Notes: a model not told the origin generated them from the letters alone. A stretch of DNA of 64,000 nt from Clitopilus passeckerianus (GCA_944990035.1 CALYLX010000111.1:682001-746000); one strand, 5' to 3'; shown: positions 30,632 to 42,553, counted from the first letter of the stretch. Numbers and translations are program-made.

Positions 30632-33600
30632 GTCATCTTAAGACACAAACTCGAGAAACCCGGTTCCAAGCAGACGGTAGAAATAACCTCACGGTTGTAT
30701 CCTGTCTACTACTTCCCAGAGCTCTCAGTAAGACTTTTGTCTATGGGACGTTTTCTACAAGACGATGGTCTGCTACTTCGTGGATCATCATCTAGCATGT
30801 ATTTCTATTCTAAGGAAGAAAATCGTGCTACGATGCAGTGCAAACCGCATTGTTCTGGCGAAACGCTATATTGGCTTAGTACCCAAATATCTACTCCTGA
30901 CACTGCCATGCCGGCAATCGTTAATACGAATACCAACTATGACACGTGGCACAAACGCTTTGGACACCCCTCCAAAGAAGTGCTTAAACGTGCTCAGGTG
31001 CATACACGCGGTGTTCCACAGAAGCTTGAATTTCCCAAGCAAAACCCCGTATGCAAAGGATGTTCTTTAGGGAAGATGCCATCAAAATCCTTCCCGACAT
31101 CCGAAACACGTGCTTCAAAGCCATTTGAGTTGATACACTCCGATCTCAAGGAATTTCCGACTAGATCGTATCATGGCTACAAGTATATCATCACATTCCT
31201 CTGCGATCATTCATCACATGTCTGGATTGGTTTCCTTAAAAAGAAATCGGATGCCATCCAGAAGATGGAAGAATTTGAAGCGATGGTCAAAAATCGTTTC
31301 AGTCCATCTATCAAATCATGGCGCATTGATGGGGGTGGTGAATTCATGAAATTTGAAGCCGCGTTACGCAAATTAGGCATCGAGGTTCACAAAAGCGCTC
31401 CACACACGCCTCAACAAAATGGCCGTGCGGAACGACTTAATCGTACCATTATGGACAAAGCAGAGTCTATGCGACATGAGGCCTGCTTACCTCCATCCTG
31501 GTGGGAATTCAGCGTGGAACATGCGACTCATCTTATAAATCGCACTCCAATTAGACGACTCAAATGGGTCACACCACATGAGATCATTCACAAGGAGAAA
31601 CCGGACATTACTCATTTCCGAGTGTTCGGATGTGGAGCCTACGTCTATCTACCCGAGGACAAACGTGTCAATAAACTATCCCCCAAAAGCGAAATGATGG
31701 TTTATCTTGGCCAACCTCGTGGCACCAAAGGGTACCTGTTCATGCGGACGCATAACAATACTCTATTTATAGGCACCACAGCGACTTTTGATGAAACCTT
31801 GTTCCCAAGGTGCCCTGATCAAAAACAACGTGGCATTACACGTGTCGGCGATAAGCCAATCCCTTCGACGGATTTGGAGGATGATACCCCAAATCAACCT
31901 ATTCCTGAAGAAACGGGGATGATGATAACTCTGGAACGGCTCCAGGACCATCACATCCAAATGATCACGCTTCACATGATCATTCCCGATCCTCTTCTCC
32001 CTCTCCACCTTCCTCTCCGCGCTTATCAAGCAAGGATAAGGGTAAACAGTCCTACAGACCTAACCCGACGGAAGAGGATGCTCCAAGTGATCCTAATCCG
32101 GACACATGGACTCCACCTCACACAATTCCATCACGGAACAACTTTGACCCTCAGAATAGCCGAGGTGATTCTTCAAACACCACTGAGCCACGTCGAGGTA
32201 CACGTGTGAGGAATGTTACTCGAAGACCGGGTAACATCTACGGCGAAGACCGGTTACCTTCTGAAATATTGAAGGAAACTATTGCATCAGAGCGAAAATG
32301 GAAACGCACTGTAGGCATTCCAAATGAACACCGGCTGTACGCACCAAACCTACCGAAGCCAAAGAGAAAGAGCAATCAATCATCTTCTCAAATGACTTCA
32401 ACTAGGCCAGATGCACCGGTTACTAGCGAACAACCTCCAAGCAATACCGTAGATCAAGGAGAGACAGGCGATAACATGGATACATCCCCGGATGATCATC
32501 CAAAGAATCAACAACCTAATGATGAAGATCAGATGGACGTTGATCTCACCTGGTTGCACAATGCGTGCAAGGATGGAGGAGAGCCTCTGATCCAATACTT
32601 GCTCCATCAGGCTAATATGACTATGTCATCTGATGAGAATGCAACACCACCGGATCATGCACTTCTATCTGATGGAAAGAACCGTCTTCCATCAAACATT
32701 CGCGAAATGCAATTTCGTGATATTGCTCGACTGCCAAAAGCGGAGCAACAGGAATGGATGAAAGTGGCACAATTGGAGTTAGAGGCACTCCGAGAACGTG
32801 ACGTTTTTGAACTTGTTGATTTGCCTAAAGGCCGCAAAGTGGTTAAAAACCGCTGGGTCTTCGACATCAAAACTGATGGTCGGAAAAAGGCTAGACTCGT
32901 TGCCAAAGGTTTCTCACAGATCGAGGGTATAGATTTTGACGAGATCTTTTCCCCAGTTGTACGATTTGAGACTGTGCGCCTATTATTTGCCCTTGCGGCA
33001 TTAGAAGGCTGGCACATAGAAGGTGTTGATGTCAAATCCGCTTTCTTGTATGGACTACTCGATGAGGAAATCTATATGTCACAACCTGAAGGCTTCGCTG
33101 TCAAAGGCCAAGAACACAAAGTCTTGCGTCTCAAAAGAGCTCTATATGGGCTTAAGCAAGCATCACTCTCGTGGTGGCGAGAAATGTCAAAGTCAATGGA
33201 AGCACTTGGCTTTAAACGCACTATCTCTGATGCCGGCGTGTTCGTTTACCGAACCAATGATGGCAAGATAGTCATTGCTGTTGTCTATGTTGATGACGCC
33301 CTGTTCTTCGGATCAGATCGGAACCTTGTTCTGAAGAAAAAATCCGAATTTATGAAGAAGTGGGAGTGTCGTGACCTTGGAGAAGCTAAGGAATTCCTAC
33401 GCATGAGAATTTCTCGGACTGGTAACACGATCAAACTTGATCAGGTGCCATATCTCAAAAAGGTCCTACAGCGTTTTGGAATGACTAATGCTAAACCTGC
33501 TCTGACACCGCTACCAACTGGTTGGAAGCCCAAGGCTAACGCTCAGGCTCCAGACCCACAACTTCGTTCACAGTTTCAATCCGTAATCGGATCACTACTG

Positions 33601-34263
33601 TATCTGATGCTGGGCACCCGACCGGACATCGCTTACGCTGTAATCAAGTTGTCGCAGTTCTCTGCTAATCCTTCCAAGGAACATCTTGATAAGGCTAAAT
33701 ATATTCTACGATACCTTATTGGAACTCAAGAATATGCACTCGTTTACAACGGTGCATCCAATAAAGGTTTAGTAGCATTTACAGACAGTGATTGGGCATC
33801 TGATGAGAATACCCGCCGATCCGTATCCGGATTTTTCATGAAACTTGCTGATGGAATCATCTGTTGGCAATCACGTGCACAAAAAACAATTGCACTCTCG
33901 TCTACTGAAGCCGAATACATGGCCTTGTCTGACACATGTAGACAAGTCACATGGCTTCAATCTCTCCTTTCCGAGATCGGGATTGAATATGATACGACAC
34001 CTATCGCTGGTGACAACCAAGGGTCGTTATTCATTGCATCAAACCCTGTTCAGGAAAAACGAACGAAACACATTGACATCCGCTATCACTATATTCGTGA
34101 ATGCATTGAAAATGGCATCGTCAATGTTGAGTTCATACCAGGAGAACAAAACCCGGCAGATATGTTCACCAAAAATCTGGGACATGTCAAATTCGGAAAA
34201 TTCCGAAGCCAATTGGGACTTGAGTTCTACTCGTCCAAGTCATCCGCTCAGAAAACTACCTAA
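30632..34263 (+). pseudogene. Copia pol: protease end, integrase, RT, RNase H (one frameshift)
   Basis: The protease tail (YFPELSVRLLSMGRFL) leads to GAG-pre-integrase HHCC (WHKRFGHPSKEVL..CKGCSLGK), integrase DDE (FELIHSDLKEF, WRIDGGGEFM, QQNGRAERLNRT), a Ser/Pro-rich linker, RT (VVKNRWVFDIKTDG, GVDVKSAFLYGLLDEEIYM, catalytic YVDDALFF) and RNase H (AFTDSDWASDENTRRSVSGF, ALSSTEAEYMA, KRTKHIDIRYHYIRE). Two long frames (to 32209 and from 32206) are offset. The linker reads as an acidic/Ser-Pro sequence only after restoring one base in the G run at 31915-31918, so this copy has a single-base lesion there. Confidence 0.87.
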
Positions 34264-34271
34264 TTGTTCTT

Positions 34272-34283
34272 AGCGAGGGGGTG
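34272..34283 (+). other. Copia polypurine tract
   Basis: AGCGAGGGGGTG immediately before the 3' LTR. Its AGCGAG(A/G)GGGT core resembles the gypsy tract at 23864-23876. Confidence 0.7.
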
Positions 34284-34697
34284 TGTTGAACTTGACGCGT
34301 CTCACATCTTTGTCACATGAACAGTCACGTGACACCACATGACTACAAATCACATTACTTGATTGCGTCATTATCATGACATACACACGTGGAGCATTAC
34401 AAATACTTCTAGCACATTCCGCTCCACAATGACATCATCATGACTCACGTATGACTCATTCTTCGTCATTCCTTGTGTATTCCATACTATATTTAGCACA
34501 GAACATTCTAGATATGCTTACATATACATGGTCTGTGCACTCTATCCTTTTGTATAAATACTAGCAGTAGTTTACCTCAATACAACAAGGAGTTACACTT
34601 CTTATCTCTCTAGTTCGCTCTCACAGCCTCACTCTACTCTACCCCAGGTTAGTAGCCTTACTGCACCTTCCCTCGCTGGGGGTGTGCCTGTTCGACA
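34284..34697 (+). repeat. Copia 3' LTR (414 bp)
   Basis: TGTTGAAC..TTCGACA, one visible difference from the 5' LTR. TATAAATA and two TGACTCA sites (34440-34460) present. Followed by the GAGGA duplication. Confidence 0.92.
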
Positions 34698-35115
34698 GAG
34701 GAAGGAGGAGATTCGACAACATGAGGTGAAGGTGGTGGAGAATCGGCGAGCAGCGGATGCGGCGAAAAAGCGAAAGAATGATGAGATGATGGATGGCCTT
34801 ACCAATCTCGTCCTTCTAACGTCGCATACCCTCCCGGATTTCAAGAAGATTACGGTGAAGGAAATAGATCTCCAGCTTGACGTGTTCGCAAAAGTACACG
34901 GCGACAAGGAGATTCCGTTCAAGTCACATCGGGGCCGAAAAGAGGACAAATGGAACTTACTTCAGGCTGCAATAAGCCGATTCAAGAAGGATAAAGTACC
35001 GATAGCGGCGGATAACGCTACAGAGGCGACGGAAGACGTTGTAAGGACATGGGAGGACGAGGAGGCCGAGCTCGAAGAGGAGATGGAGCCTGATCAAACG
35101 CAGACTGATGAATAG
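34698..35115 (+). pseudogene. Coiled-coil protein gene split by the copia insertion, 3' part
   Basis: Continues in frame from the 5' part at 20798 once the copia element and one GAGGA are removed (EKQR then KEEIRQHEVK). Encodes ~139 aa: a basic helix (VVENRRAADAAKKRKND), a short folded block (ITVKEIDLQLDVF, FKSHRGRKEDKWNLLQAAI) and an acidic tail ending DQTQTDE. It has no start codon of its own. Now ~11 kb away and on the opposite strand from its other half. Confidence 0.75.
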
Positions 35116-35698
35116 ATCACTGATTATATTGCATAATTATACTTTACATTCCTATAATTACCACTAAATCTACAAAATAACGTCACAGAAGTATATGCAA
35201 CTGTTTTTATTGTGTTTCCGGCCTTCAGCGACTCGAAAACCTCTCAAGACTCTGCCAGGACGATGTCCGGACACCTTTTTGGTGGCGATACGCTTAGTCA
35301 GCGTCACACTGGCGCGGCTGGTTTTGCCGAGTCCCACTAATTAAAATTGGCGACAGATAAAAACAAAAACGCGCCTGGTCTAAGTTTTCTGCGCAGCCTA
35401 GCTAAACGTATTACGTTTCTGACGATCTGGTATTCTGAAACAATGTATTACTTAAATATGTCAGAATCATAGCAAGGCATCATTAATAAAGTAGTAAGTG
35501 TCGCTCTTCACGGGGCCTGAGGCAGCCTTGGGCTCCCTAGTGTTCAGAAACCAAGGAGGGTAGACATGAGTACCTATAGGATTCGTCCAACGTAATAATG
35601 TTCCGGTTGTCCAACATGAGAATTAGAAGGTCTTGACCCATCAAGTTATGGTATGATCGCCAAAAACTTTTGAATGCTAGAGAACATCCAAGCTTGTG
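35116..35698. other. Intergenic
   Basis: A/T-rich 3' flank of the split gene, then spacer before DUF7918-C. Nothing supported. Confidence 0.5.
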
Positions 35699-36762
35699 TC
35701 AAGTCAGGTCGATCGTGCCATGATGATGGATCGGTCTCTCTTTCTTTACTCCCGACGGCGTTGGGGATTCTTCAGATTTTACACGATTGCCGGTCTCGCG
35801 GGATTGGTTTGTGCCAGATTCTTCCAGATCCTCGGTGAGGTCAATTACCGCTTTGGTACCGAAGAATCGTCGGGGCTGAATGTCTTGTGGTATGATACCA
35901 TTTGCTTGCAGAAAACCTAGAACGAAAATTACAATGATCGATGCAAATGAGGATAGATTGGCACTAACCACGAGGGCGATATTTGAAGGTGAAAGTTGCC
36001 AGGTCTCGAACCGTCTTAACGCTCCAGTAGGTCGGGGGTCCCGAGGAGCAGGGAACCTCGTCACCTAGTCTGCCTATCGTAAGAGAAACGGACAGACGAT
36101 GGCGGCTAGTCATGGAATATCTACCTCATTTGATGACCCATGGCTTTCTTTGACCTCTCGTGTACCTTACTCACAGCATCCCTTTGCACGGTAGGATATT
36201 CCGGCTGCATCCTTCCAGCCTGCCTGACTTCACTCATAGTGAGTATAATTGTCCCAAGGTTTTCAGATACTTTCTGGTCAAGATAGGCGTCAACCTCTAG
36301 GCAGCGGCCTGGTGTGAGTTCTGAAAATCCGAAAACGAGCCACTGAGGTAGTCACCGGTTGGCTCTATACTGGCAAAGACAAAGTGTCTCTTTGAAGTTT
36401 CAGAGGCACGACAGTGATCTCTTTCGTTCCAGCGGTCTGGGGTCGCATGAGATGTGGGTGGCGCCGCTGGTCGAGATATCGGGCTACCACACCACAAGCC
36501 GTCGATTTCAATCTTCGTTCGCACCAGGACAGACTCGTCTGAGTCCCGCCACTTGATAGAGAATGTCTTTCGCCTATGAGAGTCCAGTGTACCTGTGCTT
36601 GAGGACGCTCACCTTTCCTGCCTCGGAAGCGACCCAGCATGTCGCATGTCCGCCCGCAGTTTCGTCGATGCCATGTAGGGGGAGCTCCCTCCCCTCGACG
36701 ACAATGCAGGCGGTGAAAGAGCCGACTTCTAGCCTGGTCCGAGGATCCGCTTGGTTAGGCAT
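35699..36762 (-). CDS. DUF7918 protein C
   Basis: Five exons, 36762-36613, 36566-36356, 36296-36125, 36069-35969 and 35916-35699, all in phase, give 283 aa. The core carries VVEGRELPLHGIDE, CWVASEAGK, FSIKWRDSD, VRTKIEIDGLWCG, RHFVFASIEPTG, VSKVHERSKKAMGHQM, LATFTFKYRPR and FLQANGIIPQDI. Intron phases (0,1,2,1) match A and B. The tail lacks the coil of A and B but has AVIDLTEDLEE, RVKSEE, GVKKE and ends in GTIDLT, so two SIM-like and two SUMO-acceptor-like motifs lie within ~70 residues. It lies ~19 kb from A and B, separated by the retrotransposon nest. Function unknown. Confidence 0.8.
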
Positions 36763-37324
36763 CTGCCTTCGAGCTTCGAAATGAAGAAGTCACAGTCTGA
36801 GTGAGCTCATGTTGATCGCCTCGCTGCCAGTTACACCTTGATTTGGGCTTTGCCTCAAGGAGATGTCGCCCTTCACGATCATGTGATGCTTTAGGCCTCA
36901 GTGATTGCCATTGAGGTCGACTTTTTCGCGCCTTAGGCTTCAGCTCCAAGGTCAGCTCTATAAACGCGCGTTTTTGTACCGACATTAGTGATTGATACAA
37001 GCTACGTTCATAAAAAAACTTGGTATAAATAGAGTACCTGGGTATGATATCCCGCTGCAAGGTATCAATCCATCATGAAAGAGAGAACGAGTGAGTATAC
37101 TGGTACAAGGGTAATAAAATTTGAATCGAAGCATGCAAAGTGAAGAACGACAGTGTGTGGCTTGAAGCATAGAAGGAAAACAGTGAAGGCAATGATGAGG
37201 GATGAGGTGGATGTTGGAAAGCAAGTGCAAAGAATGAAGGTCTGCGATGGGTAAGAATATAATGCTCTGGTGAATAGCATGGAGAATAAGTTTAGCAACT
37301 GCTATTGGGCGATATTGAGGTCGA
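36763..37324. other. Intergenic
   Basis: Spacer between DUF7918-C and the TBC gene. A/T- and A/G-rich; no gene supported. Confidence 0.5.
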
Positions 37325-39652
37325 TTAGAGAAGAGCAGTGGCGTCCTTGCCATTAGCAATCAACTCTTTCCAATCGGATTTCCATTTTTGCATGTTTGAG
37401 CGGAGCTTTTTATCCTCAAGCATCTGCTCGATCCAATGTAGGAAGAGATCTTCGTCTTCAGGAACGAAGAACGACGAGAGGAGGGAGAGGACAGTTTCAA
37501 AGTTTGCTGAGCTTGACGTGATTTGGTCTGGAAATGGAAAAGAAGCAGTTAGAAAGGTGTTCCATCTAACCTACCGCATATACTGACCTCGATAAACCCA
37601 GACAATAGCCACAGCAACAGCGATGAAAAGGTCATATCCCTCCAGAAGGAAGGCATCCCACAACCTCAGCTGCGTCTGGAACGGCACTGAGTTCGAGAAC
37701 AGAGTGATGTACCACTTCGTTGCATACGATGTGGTCGAGATAGTGTGCTTCGAGAATGCCGCATATACCTCCGGCATTAGTTGTTGCATAATCTGTTCTT
37801 GAACGTATATTGCTTCAAGAAGTCCGGGGAAGCCTGGGCTGAAGACCGTATGTAGAGAGTACGAGTCGTGTAGGCGAACGAGGGAGGAATAAACGCGTTC
37901 GGGCTCAAAGTAGCAGAGTAAGGTAGCTGCAATTGGACCCATTCCTTGAACATAACCACATGTCGGGCATTTGAGGGAAAACGAATGTAGGACGTGGAAA
38001 AGAGACCGTTGTCTGTGATGCAATTTCCCTCAGAATCGGTAACAGCCAGAATTGCAAGAAGATTTGACTAACCCAGCACCATACCGCGTCCGGAACATAA
38101 TATGCCCGGTAATAGTCCTCGGAACATCCAAGTCAATCTGGATATCATAACTCGACGGCTTGTCCAACCTGTCCCTATACTCCTCTCCCAGTCTTGCCGT
38201 ATCCCTCACACCCGACGAGGCAAATCTCATCAACAAGAGATCCCAAGCACCTGCCCGCCAAGAATCCGGAATGCCTTTGTAAACCCTGGGTCGCAGCTTA
38301 GCTTCCTTCCCTGGTTTCACCATCCAGGACTGGACGTTAGCACCCTGATCCCGGTTCAGCGGCTTCATCATACGTGTCCACTTCTTCGTTCGAGAAAGCT
38401 CTTTGGGAGGCTTTCGAGCAGGTGGTAATGCATTCAGAGGTGTTGCCGTAGGCGAGGCGGATGGCGGTCCGGATGTGATCGGTGAAAGACGTTTTTGTAG
38501 AGGTGCGGAGTTAAGGAGAACAAGTCGATCATGCGATGGTAGCGTGAAGAAACCATATCTGTAAAGTTGGAGGCGTAAATCTAAGCAAATGCAGCATCGA
38601 AGCATTAGGAGGGGCACTAACCGATCTACGCTTTGAAGAGTTTGAAGTTCTTTGGGATCAAGTTCTCGAGACTTTTCACTTCCGTCCGCGATGGCAGCTT
38701 CCGCATCTAGTTGGCTAGCGCGACTTGGCCCAATTCGGGCTCGCGTTCGCTCAACGCCTTCCTCGTATCCGTCTCCTTTCACGCCTGTCATCTCCAGCTG
38801 TGCATACGTATTCCGAACATGGAATGCGTCCATGTCCTCCCCTTCCGATGGAACTAAGGATGTTTTGCTAGGCCCCGAAAATATTGGGTGCTTCAGAGGC
38901 ATTGGGTTGGAAGATTGTGAGGTGTTAGCACTGGAGTGTTGCCTAGGGGGAGAAGACGTGTGAATGGGCCGCATAAGAGAGGAGTTACGTGACGGGGGAA
39001 GGGGAGGCAGAGATGAAAGGTCGGCAGGCTCCAGCGTGTAGCCATGTCGCAAGGAACTCTGAGACGACTGCCTAGAGTGCGAGTGTTTTGAATGAAGGGA
39101 GTTATTTCGTGAATGCGCGCGTTTTGGGGGCGTCCCTGGAGGATAAGGGTCTGGTAGCGACGATGTTAGGCTCGTCTTGGTTGAGTGCCGGGACATTCTG
39201 TTGTCTTCGGATTTGGACGCTCTCATTGATGATGAGGTCGCATGGCTTGATGGTGGCCGTGGCTGCCTAACAGACTCTGACGATGGCTCGTTAGAGTCCA
39301 GATACGCGAGTTCCGTGCTTGAATTTTGGCTGATGGACTGCTTGGAAGGCTTTCTCCTATGTTCGGGGAGGTTCAGCTTTACCGTGGGCATACTGTTGTG
39401 CCCGGTGTCGTTACTTGCGAAAGACTTCCGATCACTGCTGGTTGACCAGCGTCCTTGCTGTGGATTGTCGTCTCCATATTTAGAATAAATAGAGAAAATA
39501 GTCGTCTGAGATGTTGGACGGTTCTGGACCGGCGAATAGCGCGACTGCGCTGGAAAAGAGGTTGACCGTGGAACTGGACCAGCCTGAGTTGCTGGCGATG
39601 TCAATGTTAAAGGTGTTGGGGGCACCAGAACCAAAGCTGGTGCATCTTCCAT
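37325..39652 (-). CDS. TBC domain Rab GTPase-activating protein
   Basis: Four exons, 39652-38622, 38558-38073, 38012-37588 and 37527-37325, give 714 aa. The first intron (63 nt) is a multiple of three and open, so a reading without it is also possible. Residues 1-400 are Ser/Pro-rich and probably disordered. The TBC domain (~470-690) has KGIPDSWRAGAWDLLL, the arginine finger in IDLDVPRT, and the glutamine finger in CGYVQGMG, both needed to accelerate GTP hydrolysis by Rab proteins. LRLWDAFLLEGYDLFI is the conserved end. Expected role is membrane traffic control; the Rab substrate is unknown. Confidence 0.88.
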
Positions 39653-40762
39653 AGCCAAATGAAGTGAAAATAGTCTAGAGTGAAGGAAAAGCGAAAACCT
39701 GCGAGGCCACGGTATAAAAGTTGTGCAAAGGGGAGGACGACAAATATAGAGCAGCCTCAGTCCGCCGAGCAGATCAGCTCGGCTATGACAGTTCCATGAT
39801 TCCTCCGTTTGGCTCGAAATCCCACCATCAACAACTTCAACCAATCCAATGCCTTTATAGTTTCTAAATGGCCTTTAGAGAGGTTTGATTGACATCTAAG
39901 GAACGACTTGTGCCCGCTTTTCCTACTTACGAAAGCTAACGAACGTCAGAAAGGCTTTTTACACATGCCATAGATTGAACCTTATGATTATGCGCCCGAA
40001 GGACCAGGAGGTTGATGACCGTGCCACGAGTGATGAAACTTGGCTACAATCTCTGTGTGGCCGTACGAACCTGCAAGGATAATTTTGAAGAACCCCACAT
40101 GATGTTGCAGCTGTCCCGTTCCGGTGAGCTGGACCCGGACGAAGAGTGGGCTAAGCGCTATTCTTGATGGTGTACTCTGAACTTTGTGCTGAAGAGACTG
40201 AAACGTTATTCTCAGGGACTGGAATACGTCATGTTTCGTCTTGCAAGATGCGGTGAATTATATTTATTCTGGCGTCTGGGTCTATGGTTCGGACAACGTG
40301 ATAAAAGTCTTGAGAGCGTTAGGACACTTGAAGGGCAACAATATGGACTTTAAGGACTCATTCAGAGGTGGGTCAACAGGCACAAACGACTGGAAAGTTA
40401 TCAGCACTGCTGACAACAAGATATTTATTATAGGCTTCTATGTATGCGTCATAGCGGCTGGGTATTCCGCAGAACAGCCCAGGGAGTGCTATTGCTCCTG
40501 CGTCCGAGTCACCATACACCACGCCGCTCACCCGAATAACAACGCAAACGCCATGGTGTTTGAGGATAACGACTAGCTCATGTCCTCCATCCGGCGGACA
40601 CGTAGCCTCTTATTGCGCTCTCCAAGCATTTTCGTTGACGTCAACAGACATGCAAGAATTGAGAAAGATGGGATGCTAGATCAGTTAATGAGTATCTCTC
40701 CCTCCTGCCAACGAAGAAAGACTCACAAATGCTTCCAAATAACCCATGGCACCTACCATTTA
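39653..40762. other. Intergenic
   Basis: An open frame at 40241-40576 has no ATG-supported family match and no splice logic; I treat it as chance. Nothing else seen. Confidence 0.4.
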
Positions 40763-42088
40763 CTAGTAGCTATACCACTCCTTGCGCCAGACCGTCCTAT
40801 TACTCCGTTGGAAATGCGTACAATTTATGACATCGACACAGGTGCCCGTGATGACGTTATGTTCGCAGATTTTGCATTCTCGACATATAATAATGACACA
40901 CTTATGTGCACCTTTGGGTGGAGGCCTAGATTCCTTCAGAATAGATTCAGCGGCTGCGAGTTCTTTTCGGTGCCACTCTTTCATTAATTCCTTCGTCTCT
41001 AGTCTGTGGTGGCGCGCTTTTATACGAATACATTCCAGGGCCGTAAGCTTGAGAAGCGCAGCTTTCACTTCCTCCCACTAGAATGTACTATGCATCAGGC
41101 ACGGTAATGACCTCTGTAAACGAATCTCACCGGCGGTAAGGTTGGAGGGATGAGTGAAACGTCGGATTGGTAGATATTTAAGACTTTCGTGTGAGAATGG
41201 GCGGTAGCAAAGGCTAGAAACATAATCTCAAATCACGGCGGCCGAAAGGATGGTTCCACTCCATACCTTCAGCTCGGTAGGGCTGGAAATTGAAACCAGA
41301 GACCTCCTCTAACAACGGGCAGTAGTTGGAAAGGCCCACCAGATCAAAGTGTTGAAGGGTGAACTCCGGTAGTGGTAGCAATAGACGCCGAGCTTGAGGA
41401 CAGCATTTGACAATGGCTGAGGCTTGCGGAGGGAGTTGAACATAGCGAATACTGGGAAATGTTTTCCCGACAAAAGCGTTTTCATAGTGCTTTTCCGGAG
41501 CGGCGTTCCCGAGAATTTGAAGTGTGTGGGCATTCGGAAACAACTCGATGCACCTGACCAATTCCTGCAGCACCTTTCTCATAGAAAATCGGGTCACCAT
41601 TACGTTTAAAACTCTGGAAAAGCAGCTAATCAGGGATCAAATCCAGTATATGTGTGCTTCTAATTGACATACTTTACGTATTGTGCGAGGGAGGGATCTC
41701 TCACTGTTACAACTTCAAGCTGCCGAACGAGCTCATGGGCAAGCTCTTTCTCCCAGGCAGACTTTACTTCCTGGTTGCTGGTACAGACCTCAATCCTCTC
41801 CCATAGAAGGGGGCGACAAAAGTTTCGGAGGTGTTGACAGGTCTGGGAGAGGGCTCGCATGAAGTTGACTCGTTCAGCACCGCATTCGTTCACCTTGAGG
41901 GGTTCGAGGATTGGGTTTTCATAGGGGACCACCCTATCAGGCAGGTACGACGCTATTTCCTCGAGCAGTTCCGTGGGGAGCGAAGCCAGCCCAGTCGTAT
42001 TCTGCCCGGGCCCTTGATGTGGGTGTAGTTTTTTCTCCTCGTCCACCACGGTCGCCCTTTTCTGCTTCTTCGGAGCTCGTCTGGGCAT
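40763..42088 (-). CDS. F-box protein (local family, intact copy 1)
   Basis: Four exons, 42088-41673, 41613-41267, 41213-41131 and 41077-40763, in phase, give 386 aa. A basic N-terminus (MPRRAPKKQKR) precedes the F-box at ~33-85 (GLASLPTELLEEIASYLPD..NFMRALSQTCQHLRNFCRPLLWERIEV). Conserved family marks are VVTVRDPSLAQYVK, VRCIELFPNAHTLQILG, ENAFVGKTFPSIRYVQLP, VKCCPQARR and a Cys/His-rich end (HKCVIIICRECKICEH, NCTHF). The same layout and intron sites occur at 56160-57494. Likely an SCF substrate receptor; target unknown. Confidence 0.78.
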
Positions 42089-42553
42089 TTTTGTTGAGAT
42101 CTGCTAGGTTCGAATTGCAAGAGCCAATTTGTGGACCCTGTAGAGTATGCCGGCCAGGAACCAGCCCAGGTTTTAGGTGGGAAGAAGAAATGTCGTCGGG
42201 CGAAAATCCAAATGCGCAACAGCCGGTGTTGGGTGGCGCGACGCGTTAATTATGCCAATTGAAAGCGACAACTGCAAGCCAGTAAGAGGAAACCAACCGG
42301 GCAATGTGCGCGATGTGGCTGAAATTCGATGGTTCTGTTCACGACGATTTCAATGGGTTAAAAGGGCCATGTGCTGACCTAATTGCAGTTTGGGACGTTT
42401 GGAGACATCAAAAATGGATCAAATGCGAATTAATTCAGACTGTAGCCAATACGCGTTTATTAGAGTTTATTCTACAGTGTTCTAGGTGATATATATCAAA
42501 CTTGCCCACGCTGAGTGACGCCCAGTGTCTTTCACGCCGATACCGACAAGACC
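42089..42553. other. Intergenic
   Basis: Upstream of the intact F-box gene; no gene supported. Confidence 0.5.

Larger units (their letters stand above)
30632..34697 (+). mobile_element. Ty1/copia element, 3' half
   Basis: Begins with GTCAT (copy of the gypsy target duplication), continues the protease domain, then integrase, RT and RNase H, polypurine tract and 3' LTR. GAGGA follows at 34698-34702. Together with 20797-18129 read in reverse it forms one element of about 6.7 kb. Confidence 0.9.

Noticed and set aside
18129..34697. Two separate solo copia fragments rather than one element
   Set aside because: Protease sequence continues exactly across GTCAT and the GAGGA duplications pair, so they are halves of one element.
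40241..40576. 111-codon plus-strand frame
   Set aside because: Opens without ATG, no domain, and no introns in a gene-dense lineage where introns are the rule.
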